In this document: in pieces, positions 1-7,581 of the stretch | How positions within the stretch are numbered: the stretch's first letter is position 1 | How the letters are laid out: each line of letters opens with the position of its first letter | Assembly: GCA_016776725.1 (NCBI GenBank) | Contig: JADHSV010000029.1 | Span: forward strand, 1 to 40,258 | Length of the DNA stretch: 40,258 nt | Origin: Rhodospirillales bacterium | GTDB taxonomy: Bacteria; Pseudomonadota; Alphaproteobacteria; Rhodospirillales; Shumkoniaceae | Direction of reading: 5' to 3' | Position numbers and translations under genes: made by a program | The notes under the pieces: generated by a model | The model's input: the letters and a program-made list of their open reading frames with translations, nothing else | Databases searched by the model: none | What the model was told of the DNA's origin: nothing

Positions 1-2
1 AT

Positions 3-926
3 CTGGTGGCCGCGTCCTACGGCGCCAAATTCGTGGGCGAGGGCGACGAGATCATCATCACCTATCTGGAGCATCACTCGAACATCGTTCCGTGGCAGCT
101 TCTGGCCGAACGGGTGGGCGCCAAGATCCGCGTCATTCCCATCGATGATCGCGGCGAGCTGATCATGGAGGAATACGAGAAACTTCTGAACCCGCGCACC
201 AAAATGGTTGCCGTCACCCACGCGTCCAACGCGCTGGGCACCATTCCGCCGATCAAACAAATCATCGACATGGCCCACGCCCAAGGGGCGCACGTGCTGG
301 TGGACGGCGCGCAAGGAGCGGCCCATCTGGCGGTCGACGTACAGGCGATGGATTGCGATTTCTACGTTTTCTCGGGCCATAAGGTGTATGGCCCCAGCGG
401 CATGGGCGCGCTGTACGGCAAGAAGGCGTTGCTTGAAGCCATGCCGCCGTGGCAAGGCGGCGGCGACATGATCGAAAGCGTCACTTTCGAGAAAACCACC
501 TTTGCCCCGCTGCCCAACAAGTTCGAGGCCGGAACGCCGCATATTTCAGGGGCCAGCGGGCTGGCTGCGGCCATCGAGTACGTGACCAAAATCGGGCTCC
601 ATAACATCGAAGCCCACGAGGCGGCGCTGCTGGCCGAGGCCACCGCGCGGGTGAAGGAAATCCCCGGCATCCGCATTTTCGGCGAGGCCAAGCACAAAGC
701 GGCGATCCTGTCCTTCCTGATCGACGGCACCCACCCGCACGACGTGGGCACCATTTTCGATCACGAGGGTGTGGCGGTCCGCGCCGGTCACCATTGCGCC
801 CAGCCGGTCATGGACCGATATGCAATTCCCGGAACGGTGCGCGCATCCTTTGCGCTTTATAACACGATGGATGACGTCGATGCGCTCATCCACGCCATTG
901 GAAAGGTCAAGGAGATCTTTAATTGA
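3..926 (+). CDS. sufS: Cysteine desulfurase SufS, 5' end cut by window edge
   Basis: PLP-dependent cysteine desulfurase that supplies persulfide sulfur for SUF iron-sulfur cluster assembly in the cytoplasm. The reading frame is open from base 3, so the N-terminal part of the protein (roughly a quarter) lies outside the window. Visible landmarks are the HHSN motif near the start, the PLP-binding lysine in SGHKVYGPSG (about residue 126 of the visible part), and the substrate-loop cysteine in RAGHHCAQP (about residue 264). The last is the persulfide-carrying residue in group II desulfurases. The stop codon TGA overlaps the TTG start of sufU, so the two are translationally coupled. The following sufU, sufT and sufA confirm the SUF assignment. 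sufBCD would be expected upstream but are not visible. Confidence 0.95.
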   Translation: MVAASYGAKFVGEGDEIIITYLEHHSNIVPWQLLAERVGAKIRVIPIDDRGELIMEEYEKLLNPRTKMVAVTHASNALGTIPPIKQIIDMAHAQGAHVLVDGAQGAAHLAVDVQAMDCDFYVFSGHKVYGPSGMGALYGKKALLEAMPPWQGGGDMIESVTFEKTTFAPLPNKFEAGTPHISGASGLAAAIEYVTKIGLHNIEAHEAALLAEATARVKEIPGIRIFGEAKHKAAILSFLIDGTHPHDVGTIFDHEGVAVRAGHHCAQPVMDRYAIPGTVRASFALYNTMDDVDALIHAIGKVKEIFN

Positions 927-1390
927 GTGACGAACTTCGCGAACTTTATCAGGAAGTGATCCTCGACCACGGACGCGAGCCGCGCAACTTCGGCAAGCCC
1001 GAAGCGGCCAATCATCACGCTCACGGACACAACCCGCTGTGCGGCGACAAGGTCACGATTTACCTGGAAGTCGAAAACGACCAGGTGAAAGACGTCGGCT
1101 TTGAAGGCAGTGGATGCGCCATTTCCATGGCGTCCACCTCGCTGATGACCGAAACCCTCAAGGGCCGGTCGATCGAGGAGGCCCACACCTTTTTCCGCCG
1201 CTTTCACGACCTTATGACGGGATCGGAAGACGGTGCGGGAGAGGAAGTTGACGAAGAGGCCTTCGAGCGGCTGGAGGTTCTTTCGGGCGTGCGCGAATTC
1301 CCCATGCGGGTGAAATGCGCGACGCTGTGCTGGCACACCATGGAAGCCGCCGTTAAGGGCGAAAGAACGGAAGTCTCAAGCAATGAATGA
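923..1390 (+). CDS. sufU: SufU-type iron-sulfur scaffold/sulfurtransferase
   Basis: 155-residue IscU-like protein of the SufU subgroup. In characterised relatives it binds zinc and accepts sulfur from SufS. Three conserved cysteines are seen: NPLCGDK, GSGCAIS, and CATLCWH near residue 138. The insertion between the second and third cysteine regions (about residues 80-115) is the SufU signature. The start is TTG at 923, inside the sufS stop (T-TGA), with AAGGAGATC just upstream as ribosome-binding site. No ATG in this frame gives a complete protein. The 3' end overlaps sufT by 8 bases. Family assignment is firm; scaffold versus sulfur-transfer role is inferred. Confidence 0.93.
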   Translation: MSDELRELYQEVILDHGREPRNFGKPEAANHHAHGHNPLCGDKVTIYLEVENDQVKDVGFEGSGCAISMASTSLMTETLKGRSIEEAHTFFRRFHDLMTGSEDGAGEEVDEEAFERLEVLSGVREFPMRVKCATLCWHTMEAAVKGERTEVSSNE

Positions 1391-1769
1391 GTTCGTATTC
1401 GATAAAGGCGAGAAAGAAAAAGTCGAGACGCCCGCCGGTGTTCCGGTTTCGGGTGACCGTCCGGGGCTGGAGGGACGTGTGGTTGACGCCATTCGCACGG
1501 TGTATGACCCGGAAATCCCGGTGAACATCTATGACATGGGCCTGATCTACAAAATCGATATTTCGGCCGATGAAAAGCACGTCGACATCGACATGACCCT
1601 GACCGCGCCCGGTTGTCCCGTCGCCGGAATTCTGCCGGGACAGGTAGAGCACGCCATTCGCGGTGCGCTGCCCGAACTCGATGATGTCCGTGTCGAACTG
1701 GTTTGGGAACCACCGTGGGACAGGGAAATGTTGTCTGAAGCGGCAGCCCTTGAATTGGGATTATTCTGA
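1383..1769 (+). CDS. sufT: SufT-like DUF59 iron-sulfur assembly protein
   Basis: 128-residue protein whose residues about 25-125 form a DUF59/MIP18 domain. Family motifs include YDPEIPVNIYDMGLIY and a single conserved cysteine in TAPGCPVAG. SufT proteins help mature iron-sulfur proteins and are typically encoded inside SUF operons, as here. The first 25 residues are a charged, poorly conserved extension. The ATG overlaps the end of sufU (ATGAATGA), and the stop at 1767-1769 directly abuts the sufA ATG, so all four genes are evidently one transcript. Confidence 0.9.
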   Translation: MNEFVFDKGEKEKVETPAGVPVSGDRPGLEGRVVDAIRTVYDPEIPVNIYDMGLIYKIDISADEKHVDIDMTLTAPGCPVAGILPGQVEHAIRGALPELDDVRVELVWEPPWDREMLSEAAALELGLF

Positions 1770-2111
1770 ATGAACCAAAAGCCACAATTGCTTTCGTTAA
1801 CGGACGCCGCGAAGGAACGTGTCCGTCACTTGTTGAACAAGGATAGCGACGCCGGACGCGCCATTCGCGTGGGCGTCAAGACGGTGGGCTGCTCGGGCCT
1901 GTCGTATCAGGTTGAATTCACATCCGAGCCCGACCCCAGCGACGAAGTGGTCGAGGCGGGCGATATCCGCGTGTATGTGGACCGCAAGGCGACCCTTTTC
2001 CTGATCGGCAGCGAAATGGACTATGTAGAGGAAAAGCTGCGTTCAGGGTTCGTCTTCAACAACCCCAACGAAATCGCGCGCTGCGGCTGCGGCGAATCGT
2101 TTCAGGTTTAA
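1770..2111 (+). CDS. sufA: SufA/IscA-type iron-sulfur carrier
   Basis: 113-residue A-type carrier (HesB/IscA fold) that binds an iron-sulfur cluster and passes it to apo-proteins. The three ligand cysteines are in place: VGCSGLSY around residue 41 and the C-terminal CGCGESF. A 10-residue N-terminal tail precedes the domain. Start ATG follows the sufT stop with no gap. It is the last gene of the visible SUF operon. Whether to label it sufA, iscA or erpA cannot be settled from sequence alone; context favours sufA. Confidence 0.92.
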   Translation: MNQKPQLLSLTDAAKERVRHLLNKDSDAGRAIRVGVKTVGCSGLSYQVEFTSEPDPSDEVVEAGDIRVYVDRKATLFLIGSEMDYVEEKLRSGFVFNNPNEIARCGCGESFQV

Positions 2112-2163
2112 CGCGCGCAATCTATTGACTTTGCAGAAGAATCTGCCGAACTAATATGTGTAA

Positions 2164-2250
2164 GGCCGGTGATGCAGTTTGGTCCCCGGCTGGGCGCCTT
2201 GATGAGGGCCCGCAAAAACGACTCGCTCATGTTAAGAGGAGAACGCGCTT
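2164..2250 (+). promoter_or_regulatory. Probable ROSE-like RNA thermometer in hsp20 5' UTR
   Basis: The untranslated leader of the small heat-shock gene can form successive hairpins: GCCGG (2165-2169) with CCGGC (2186-2190), and GGGC (2192-2195) with GCCC (2208-2211). The last element is diagnostic. TCGCT (2223-2227) faces the Shine-Dalgarno AGGAG (2237-2241) across a short loop. It matches the U(U/C)GCU anti-SD motif that pairs with the SD, with a bulged or G-G position, in ROSE thermometers of alphaproteobacterial hsp20 genes. Heat melting would free the SD. Upstream, TTGACT (2125) and TAATAT (2152) resemble promoter boxes but their spacing is not canonical. Confidence 0.6.
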
Positions 2251-2718
2251 ATGGCCCGCCTATCGGTTTTCGACAGTCCCTTGCTATTAGGTTTTGATCA
2301 TTTCGAACGCATTCTCGATCGCGTCTCGAAAACCTCGCACGAAGGCTATCCGCCCTACAACATCGAGCAAACGGGTGAAAATGCGTTACGCATTACCCTG
2401 GCGGTTGCCGGATTTGCCATGATCGATCTGGAGGTCACGGTCGAGGACAATCAGCTGATCGTTCGTGGCCGCAACAACGAGGACGAAACCGGGCGCGTTT
2501 ATTTGCATCGCGGCATTGCCTCGCGCCAGTTCCAGCGCAGCTTCGTCCTTGCCGAGGGCATTGAAATTCAGTGCGCTTCGCTGGACAACGGATTGCTGCA
2601 CGTGGATCTCGTGCGTGAACTTCCGGAGGCCACGGCGCGAACCATTAAAATCGAGGCAGGCTCCGGATCAAAAAAACCCAAACTGCCGAAAACGATTGAT
2701 GCGGAAAACGAAAAATAG
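2251..2718 (+). CDS. Hsp20 family small heat-shock protein
   Basis: 155-residue small heat-shock protein of the IbpA class. It is an ATP-independent holdase that binds unfolding proteins. The alpha-crystallin domain spans about residues 35-135, with NALRITLAVAGF, GRVYLHRGIA and the GLLHVDLVRE strand that carries the usual dimer/oligomer contacts. N-terminal arm and C-terminal tail are of normal length. The tail has lysine/proline content but no classic IXI motif that I can see. Start ATG has AGGAG nine bases upstream, inside the putative thermometer. A DUF1150 gene follows 55 bases downstream, a common pairing in alphaproteobacteria. Confidence 0.93.
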   Translation: MARLSVFDSPLLLGFDHFERILDRVSKTSHEGYPPYNIEQTGENALRITLAVAGFAMIDLEVTVEDNQLIVRGRNNEDETGRVYLHRGIASRQFQRSFVLAEGIEIQCASLDNGLLHVDLVRELPEATARTIKIEAGSGSKKPKLPKTIDAENEK

Positions 2719-2773
2719 TTTCGGGCTTTCATATTCCCTATGAGATACCCGGACACGAGAAAGGAGTTTGGTC

Positions 2774-3016
2774 ATGACGGATAATCGGAATTTCGGCGTC
2801 TCGCCGGCCGCGAGACTTCTTCGCAGCCTGTCGGCCAATGATCTTGCTTCTTTGGGAATGGAAGAATTGGCCTACGTAAAGCCGACGGTCGTGAACGGCA
2901 CATTGGCCTACGCCATCCATGCCGCCGATGGGGAAAAATTGGCCACGGCCCCCAACCGCGACATCGCCATCGCCACCGTCCACCACAACGACCTGGACGC
3001 CTTTAGCGTACACTAA
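2774..3016 (+). CDS. DUF1150 family protein
   Basis: 80-residue protein of the DUF1150 family, function unknown. It is very often encoded right after an hsp20 gene in alphaproteobacteria. The family core is visible as LASLGMEELAYVKP followed by AYAIHAADGEKLA. No membrane segment or signal peptide is seen. I chose ATG 2774 over the in-frame TTG two codons upstream because AAGGAG at 2761-2766 is ideally spaced from it. The gene ends six bases from the convergent ptsN stop. Co-expression with hsp20 in the heat response is an inference from position. Confidence 0.88.
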   Translation: MTDNRNFGVSPAARLLRSLSANDLASLGMEELAYVKPTVVNGTLAYAIHAADGEKLATAPNRDIAIATVHHNDLDAFSVH

Positions 3017-3022
3017 TAATTG

Positions 3023-3487
3023 TTATGCCGCGCGTGATGTGGAGGGCTGCGTAAGAAGCGCATACAGCGCCTCGGCGCTATCGGTGCCGCGCAGTTTCTT
3101 GCAGCCGTTCTTGTCGCGAAGCAGGCGTGAAACGCGCGCCAGCGCCTTCAGATGGTCGGCCCCTGCCGATTCCGGTGCCAGAAGAAGGAAAATCAAATCG
3201 ACCGGTTGCTCATCGATGGAGTCGAAATCGATGGGATTTTCGAGGCGCGCAAACAGGCCGTAGAGCCTGTCCAGATTGGGCAGTTTTCCGTGCGGAATGG
3301 CGATCCCGTTGCCCACGCCCGTCGTCCCCAGGCGTTCGCGTTCCAGCAAAACGTCGAAAATCGCACGCTCGTGCATTCCCGACAATTCCGCCGCACGTTT
3401 GGCCAGTTCCTGCAACGCGTGTTTCTTACTGGTCGCGCGCAGATTAGAGACGACACCCTCTGTCGTCATCAGATCGGATATCTCCAT
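3023..3487 (-). CDS. ptsN: PTS IIA-like nitrogen regulatory protein PtsN
   Basis: 154-residue EIIA(Ntr) protein, the output phosphocarrier of the nitrogen PTS (PtsP-NPr-PtsN). It adjusts potassium and nitrogen physiology by protein contacts rather than sugar uptake. The phosphorylated histidine is in GIAIPHGKLPNL, near residue 66. The fold runs from SDLMTTEGVV to EALYALL. Only nine bases separate it from the end of hpf on the same strand. It is the distal gene of the rpoN-hpf-ptsN group that is conserved across proteobacteria. Confidence 0.95.
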   Translation of the reverse strand: MEISDLMTTEGVVSNLRATSKKHALQELAKRAAELSGMHERAIFDVLLERERLGTTGVGNGIAIPHGKLPNLDRLYGLFARLENPIDFDSIDEQPVDLIFLLLAPESAGADHLKALARVSRLLRDKNGCKKLRGTDSAEALYALLTQPSTSRAA

Positions 3488-3496
3488 TCGACTGGC

Positions 3497-4072
3497 CTAT
3501 CCTTCTCGCGTGCCCCGCGGATCGATCCACCCAATGTTTCCATCGGGCCGACGGTAAACGACATTCAGTCCACCATGCGCGCGATTACGGAACATGACAA
3601 CCGGCGAGTCGGCCAGATCCATATGCATCACGGCCTCGCTGACGGTGATCGTATCGATCTCGGCTTCCATTTCGGCGACGATCGCGGGCTGGGCGTCGAT
3701 TTGAACCTCTTCGTCCTCGGCGCCGGGCGCCAGAACGTATTGCTGCGCCGAAAGGGTATCCTCGGCACCGCGGGCCTTGTGATGGTCGCGCAGGCGCCGT
3801 TTGTAGCGGCGAAGCTGCTTGGAAATGCGGTCCAGCGCGCCGTCAAAAGCCGCATGGATTTCGTCGGCCGCGCATTTACCCTGCATGGTCATCCCACGCC
3901 CGGCGTGCACCGTTACATCGGCCCGGAACAGATGGGCCTCGCGCGAGAAAAGAACCGTGGCGTGAAGAGCGCGATCGAAGTACTTCTTCACATCCGAATC
4001 AAGGTTTTCCTCAACGTGGGTGCGAAGCGAATCGCCGACGTTCAGGTTTTTGCCTTTGACTGTAATTTCCAT
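3497..4072 (-). CDS. hpf: Long-form ribosome hibernation promoting factor
   Basis: 191-residue long HPF (RaiA/YfiA family). The N-terminal S30AE domain (residues 1-100, beginning MEITVKGKNL) binds the 30S decoding region. The C-terminal domain (about 130-190, with SEAVMHMDLADSPVVMFRN and a GGLNVVYRR strand) drives ribosome dimerisation into 100S particles in known long HPFs. A charged linker (about 100-130) joins them. It lies downstream of rpoN but has its own sigma-70-like promoter at 4209-4237, so it can be transcribed separately, for example in stationary phase. Confidence 0.93.
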   Translation of the reverse strand: MEITVKGKNLNVGDSLRTHVEENLDSDVKKYFDRALHATVLFSREAHLFRADVTVHAGRGMTMQGKCAADEIHAAFDGALDRISKQLRRYKRRLRDHHKARGAEDTLSAQQYVLAPGAEDEEVQIDAQPAIVAEMEAEIDTITVSEAVMHMDLADSPVVMFRNRAHGGLNVVYRRPDGNIGWIDPRGTREG

Positions 4073-4208
4073 GAAAAAACGTATCCTGCCGTGTCAGGTT
4101 TGACGGCCTTACAGCCGCCCGATAAGGCTCTCTATTTCAGATAGGTCGTTTTCGGGTCTGTCGCAATGGCTGCGTACCGGCCACCGTGGTGTTGAATAGA
4201 AGGCCCGG

Positions 4209-4237
4209 AACCTAGTGACACTCGGCCACAGAGTCAA
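4209..4237 (-). promoter_or_regulatory. Sigma-70-type promoter for hpf-ptsN
   Basis: On the minus strand TTGACT (4232-4237) and TAGGTT (4209-4214) are 17 bases apart, about 135 bases upstream of the hpf ATG and downstream of the rpoN stop. The -35 box is nearly perfect; the -10 box is fair. Call rests on box match and spacing only. Confidence 0.55.
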
Positions 4238-4270
4238 TACCAACAACGGGCTTCCCCTTTTCATTGGTTT

Positions 4271-5833
4271 TCAAAGACCGCTGGACTTCCGCCGACGGCG
4301 CTGAACCGATGACGGGATGCCCATGGACTCCCTGTATTTTGCAACGGTGCGCCGTGCAATGTCCATCCCCTCTGCGGTAAGAATTTCAACGATTTTATCA
4401 TCGGACAAGACGCCCTTCGGGGGTTCGACATCGATCAGCGCCCGTATACGGTGGCGAACGGCCTCCGCCGAATGCGCGGCACCCCCCATTGAGCTGGCAA
4501 TGGCCGGGGTGAAAAAGTACTTCAATTCGAAAATTCCGCGCGGACTGGCGATGTATTTGTTCGAAGTTACGCGGCTGACCGTGCTTTCGTGCATCTCGAT
4601 GGCGTCGGCGATATCTTTCAAAACCAGAGGCCGAAGGGCCTGAACCCCGTGAACGAAAAAACCGTCCTGCTGGCGCACGATTTCCGTTGAAACCTTCAAT
4701 ATGGTGGTCGCCCGTTGATGCAGCGACTTGACCAGCCAGTTGGCCGACTGGAAGCATTCGTCGATATAATGGCGGTCTTCCTTGTTGCGTGCGGTTTTGC
4801 TGACGCGCGCGTGGTAACGATTATTGACGATAAGGCGCGGCAGGGCCGCGGTGTTCAAATCGATGCTCCAGCCGCCGCCGGGAAGCGGGCGCATGATAAC
4901 GTCGGGCGTAATGGGCTGCGCCACGGCGTTGTCGAAGGCCATGGCGGGCTTCGGATCAAGCGCCCGGACCTCCGCCACCATCTCGATCAGATCCTCCTGA
5001 TCGACGCCGCAGACCCGCATCATACCGGCCATGTCGTGCTTGCCCAGAAGTTCGAGATTATCGAGCAAGGCCTGCATGGCCGGGTCCAGCCGGTTGCGCT
5101 CGCGCAACTGAAGGGCCAGACATTCGGCAAGGCTGCGGGCAAAAACACCCGGCGGGTCCAGGTGCTGAAGTGCCAAAAGCGTTTTTTCCACCCGTTCCAC
5201 GGAACACCCCAGCAGATCGGCGATTGAAGATAGATCGCCGTCGATATATCCCGCCTCGTCAAGGCGATCGACAAGGTGCGAACCGATCACCCGGTCCGCC
5301 TGATCCGCCAATTCGACGTTTAATTGCCCGATCAGATGGTCGCGAAGGGTTTCCTCGCCGGCCACCCTTTGGTCGATGCTCGCCTCAAAGGGATCGAAAC
5401 CGCCGCCGCCGCGCGCGCCCCATTCGGCGAATGCGGTGTCGGAAAGCCCCTCATGCTCCGCCCCCAAAGACGAGGTGTCCGACTGCCCCGTATCCGACTG
5501 CCCCGCATCTGACTCGCTGTCGTTGTTCCAGAGGTTGTCGTAATCGACATCCATGTCCATGCTTTCGGATGACGGCATATCCTGCGTCCCCTCGAAATCA
5601 ATGGACTGAAGCGCATCCGTCTCGCCCTCGGACGCCTCTTCGGGCGCGCCGTCCGATGCATCCTCGGCTTGGCCATCTTCGCTTTCCAGCATGGGATTGC
5701 GCGACAGCTCGTCTTCCACGTAGGCCGTAAGTTCGATGTTGGAGAGTTGCAGCAGTTTGATAGCCTGCTGCAATTGCGGCGTCATCACCAGGGACTGGCT
5801 TTGGCGCAATTCCAGGCGCGGGGTCAACGCCAT
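4271..5833 (-). CDS. rpoN: RNA polymerase sigma-54 factor RpoN
   Basis: 520-residue sigma-54. Region I (residues 1-50) is glutamine- and leucine-rich, starting MALTPRLELRQSQSLVMTPQ; it contacts activators and inhibits isomerisation. Region II (about 50-125) is strongly acidic. The core-binding region follows, then a helix-turn-helix around MHESTVSRVTSNK. The RpoN box ARRTVAKYRE lies near residue 500 and recognises the -24 promoter element. All parts are present, so it should be functional. It lies between lptB and hpf. A clear sigma-54 promoter and the activator gene pspF occur about 25 kb away in this same window, giving at least one probable target. Confidence 0.97.
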   Translation of the reverse strand: MALTPRLELRQSQSLVMTPQLQQAIKLLQLSNIELTAYVEDELSRNPMLESEDGQAEDASDGAPEEASEGETDALQSIDFEGTQDMPSSESMDMDVDYDNLWNNDSESDAGQSDTGQSDTSSLGAEHEGLSDTAFAEWGARGGGGFDPFEASIDQRVAGEETLRDHLIGQLNVELADQADRVIGSHLVDRLDEAGYIDGDLSSIADLLGCSVERVEKTLLALQHLDPPGVFARSLAECLALQLRERNRLDPAMQALLDNLELLGKHDMAGMMRVCGVDQEDLIEMVAEVRALDPKPAMAFDNAVAQPITPDVIMRPLPGGGWSIDLNTAALPRLIVNNRYHARVSKTARNKEDRHYIDECFQSANWLVKSLHQRATTILKVSTEIVRQQDGFFVHGVQALRPLVLKDIADAIEMHESTVSRVTSNKYIASPRGIFELKYFFTPAIASSMGGAAHSAEAVRHRIRALIDVEPPKGVLSDDKIVEILTAEGMDIARRTVAKYRESMGIPSSVQRRRRKSSGL

Positions 5834-5887
5834 GACGGACCTCCGCGCAACGCGGCACCGTTTTTGGGACGCTGTCTTGCGTTCGCC

Positions 5888-6691
5888 TTAAAGGCTGAAT
5901 CGGTCGCCAAGATAAACCCGCCTAACGTCGTCGTTACCGACGATTTCAGCCGGTGGTCCTTCCATCAGAACCATGCCGTCATGAATGATATAGGCGCGAT
6001 CAATAACATCCAGCGTCTCGCGAACGTTATGATCGGTAATCAGAACCCCGATGCCACGATCCTTCAAGTGGAAAACGAGTTCCCGCAGATCCCCGACGGC
6101 AATCGGGTCGATACCGGCAAACGGTTCGTCCAACAAGACGAAATGCGGATTGGAGGCCAATGTGCGCGCGATCTCGACACGGCGTCTCTCGCCGCCGGAA
6201 AGGGCCAAAGCCGGCGTTCGGCGCAAATGGGTGATGGAGAATTCGGCCAGCAGGGCTTCGAGGATGGCTTCACGGCGGTCGCGCGATTTCTCGACCACTT
6301 CCAGTACGGCGCGGATATTGTTTTCGACGGTCAGTCCCCTGAAAATGGAGGCTTCCTGAGGCAGATATCCGATCCCCAGCCGTGCCCGGCGGTACATGGG
6401 AAGGTTGGTCATATCCCGGCCGTCGAGGAGAATATTGCCGTAATCGGCAGAAATCAGCCCCGTAATGATGTAGAAACACGTCGTTTTTCCGGCACCGTTC
6501 GGCCCCAGAAGACCCACCACTTCTCCGCGATGAATTTGCAGGCTGACGCCACGCACAACGGGCCGTTTTTTGAAGCTTTTGCCAACGTTGCTGATGGCAA
6601 GGCCGCGATTGAGCGCGACAAGACGGGGTTTTCCGTCCTGAGCATCTGAAATCAGCTCGCCGTCGCGTTTGTGCGGGTTCTTGTTTTCCAT
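5888..6691 (-). CDS. lptB: LPS export ABC transporter ATPase LptB
   Basis: ATPase of the LptB2FGC complex that extracts LPS from the inner membrane. Visible are Walker A GPNGAGKTT, the signature LSGGERRR, Walker B LLDEPFAGIDP and the H-loop ITDHNV, which is the LptB subtype rather than a branched-chain amino acid ATPase. The protein carries an N-terminal extension of about 30 residues ahead of the ABC core. The start is uncertain: ATG 6691 (267 aa) has AAGG very close, while a TTG at 6715 would add eight residues. Three 13-bp direct repeats lie exactly at this start region. It follows lptC and lptA, as expected. Confidence 0.93.
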   Translation of the reverse strand: MENKNPHKRDGELISDAQDGKPRLVALNRGLAISNVGKSFKKRPVVRGVSLQIHRGEVVGLLGPNGAGKTTCFYIITGLISADYGNILLDGRDMTNLPMYRRARLGIGYLPQEASIFRGLTVENNIRAVLEVVEKSRDRREAILEALLAEFSITHLRRTPALALSGGERRRVEIARTLASNPHFVLLDEPFAGIDPIAVGDLRELVFHLKDRGIGVLITDHNVRETLDVIDRAYIIHDGMVLMEGPPAEIVGNDDVRRVYLGDRFSL

Positions 6692-6696
6692 TACCT

Positions 6697-6735
6697 TGCC
6701 AAATCTACCGGCCAAATCTATCGGCCAAATCTACC
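6697..6735 (-). repeat. Three tandem 13-bp repeats at the lptB start
   Basis: The plus strand reads TGCCAAATCTACC, GGCCAAATCTATC, GGCCAAATCTACC in immediate succession. The array begins six bases upstream of the chosen lptB ATG and reaches into the lptA-lptB gap. Units of 13 bases are not a multiple of three, so copy changes would shift any frame starting upstream of them. They may have displaced the ancestral ribosome-binding site. Confidence 0.85.
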
Positions 6736-6744
6736 GGTAAGTCA

Positions 6745-7581
6745 TTAATTTTTCTTTACGCGGTCCCGCTCGGTCGGTTTCAACACGCCACGCACCCGCT
6801 TTCCGCTACCCTTACAGCTTTTCAGCTTGCTGACGCCCGTGTTCAAATTCACTTCGGCGCTGCATCCGGCCAGCTTGTTGTCGTCCCGCGCAATGCGCAC
6901 GTCGCCGCTCAGGGTAACAATACCACTATCCACATTATACACGCCTCGATCGGCCCATACCTCATCCTGTGTGGTCTTGATATAAATTTCGTCGAACGCA
7001 TCGACCCGGTGGATGCGGCTTTTGCCCGCTTTGTCATTTTTGAAGTAGGCGACAAGCACCTCGGTTTTCAGCGTCCGGTCGGCGCGGCGCGCCACGGCGT
7101 TGCCGCGGGCCACGGCCATACGCTTCAACTCGTAATACTCAATCTGCCGATCGGCCGTAATCTCGTCCTGCGCGGTAACAAGCCGAACCTTCTTTCCGCT
7201 GAGCACCATGACCGATTTGTCGACATCGTAAACCGCCGCGTCGCCAAAAGCGGTTTCCCCACCGGAAACGATTTCCACACTTCCCACGGCATCGATGCGC
7301 GAAATTTCGGTCCCGCCCTTTTCGCCTTTTCGATAATAGGCGCGCAGCAAATCTGCGTTGATCGAAACCTTGCCACGTGTCGCGCGGGCATTCCCACGCG
7401 CCAGAAAAACCTGTCCGTCCTGCTGCCACTCGATGCCGTCATCGGCTTGCACCTCGATGGGAAGGTCGGAATCCGAGCTTGAGAAATCCAGGTTCTGGGC
7501 CGCGGCCGATCCCGGCGCGATCAGCGCCGCGGCAATCAGCGCCCCCACAATACCAGGGAAAATCCCCCATCCCTTCTTCAT
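6745..7581 (-). CDS. lptA: Periplasmic LPS bridge protein LptA
   Basis: 278-residue OstA/LptA-domain protein that forms the periplasmic bridge carrying LPS from LptC to LptD. A signal peptide occupies residues 1-28 (KKGWG..., hydrophobic stretch, cleavage near SAAAQ). Repeated beta-jellyroll strands follow, for example GNARATRGKVSINADLL and VYNVDSGIVTLSGDVRI. It is longer than the roughly 185-residue E. coli protein; alphaproteobacterial LptA proteins often are. The ATG overlaps the lptC stop by four bases (ATGA), indicating coupled translation. Confidence 0.9.
   Translation of the reverse strand: MKKGWGIFPGIVGALIAAALIAPGSAAAQNLDFSSSDSDLPIEVQADDGIEWQQDGQVFLARGNARATRGKVSINADLLRAYYRKGEKGGTEISRIDAVGSVEIVSGGETAFGDAAVYDVDKSVMVLSGKKVRLVTAQDEITADRQIEYYELKRMAVARGNAVARRADRTLKTEVLVAYFKNDKAGKSRIHRVDAFDEIYIKTTQDEVWADRGVYNVDSGIVTLSGDVRIARDDNKLAGCSAEVNLNTGVSKLKSCKGSGKRVRGVLKPTERDRVKKN

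Noticed and set aside
3152-4144. A 330-codon plus-strand frame over ptsN and hpf
   Set aside because: Both minus-strand genes are certain family members; the frame is their shadow.
5669-6649. A 326-codon plus-strand frame over lptB and the start of rpoN
   Set aside because: Antisense to two conserved genes, with no recognisable domain.
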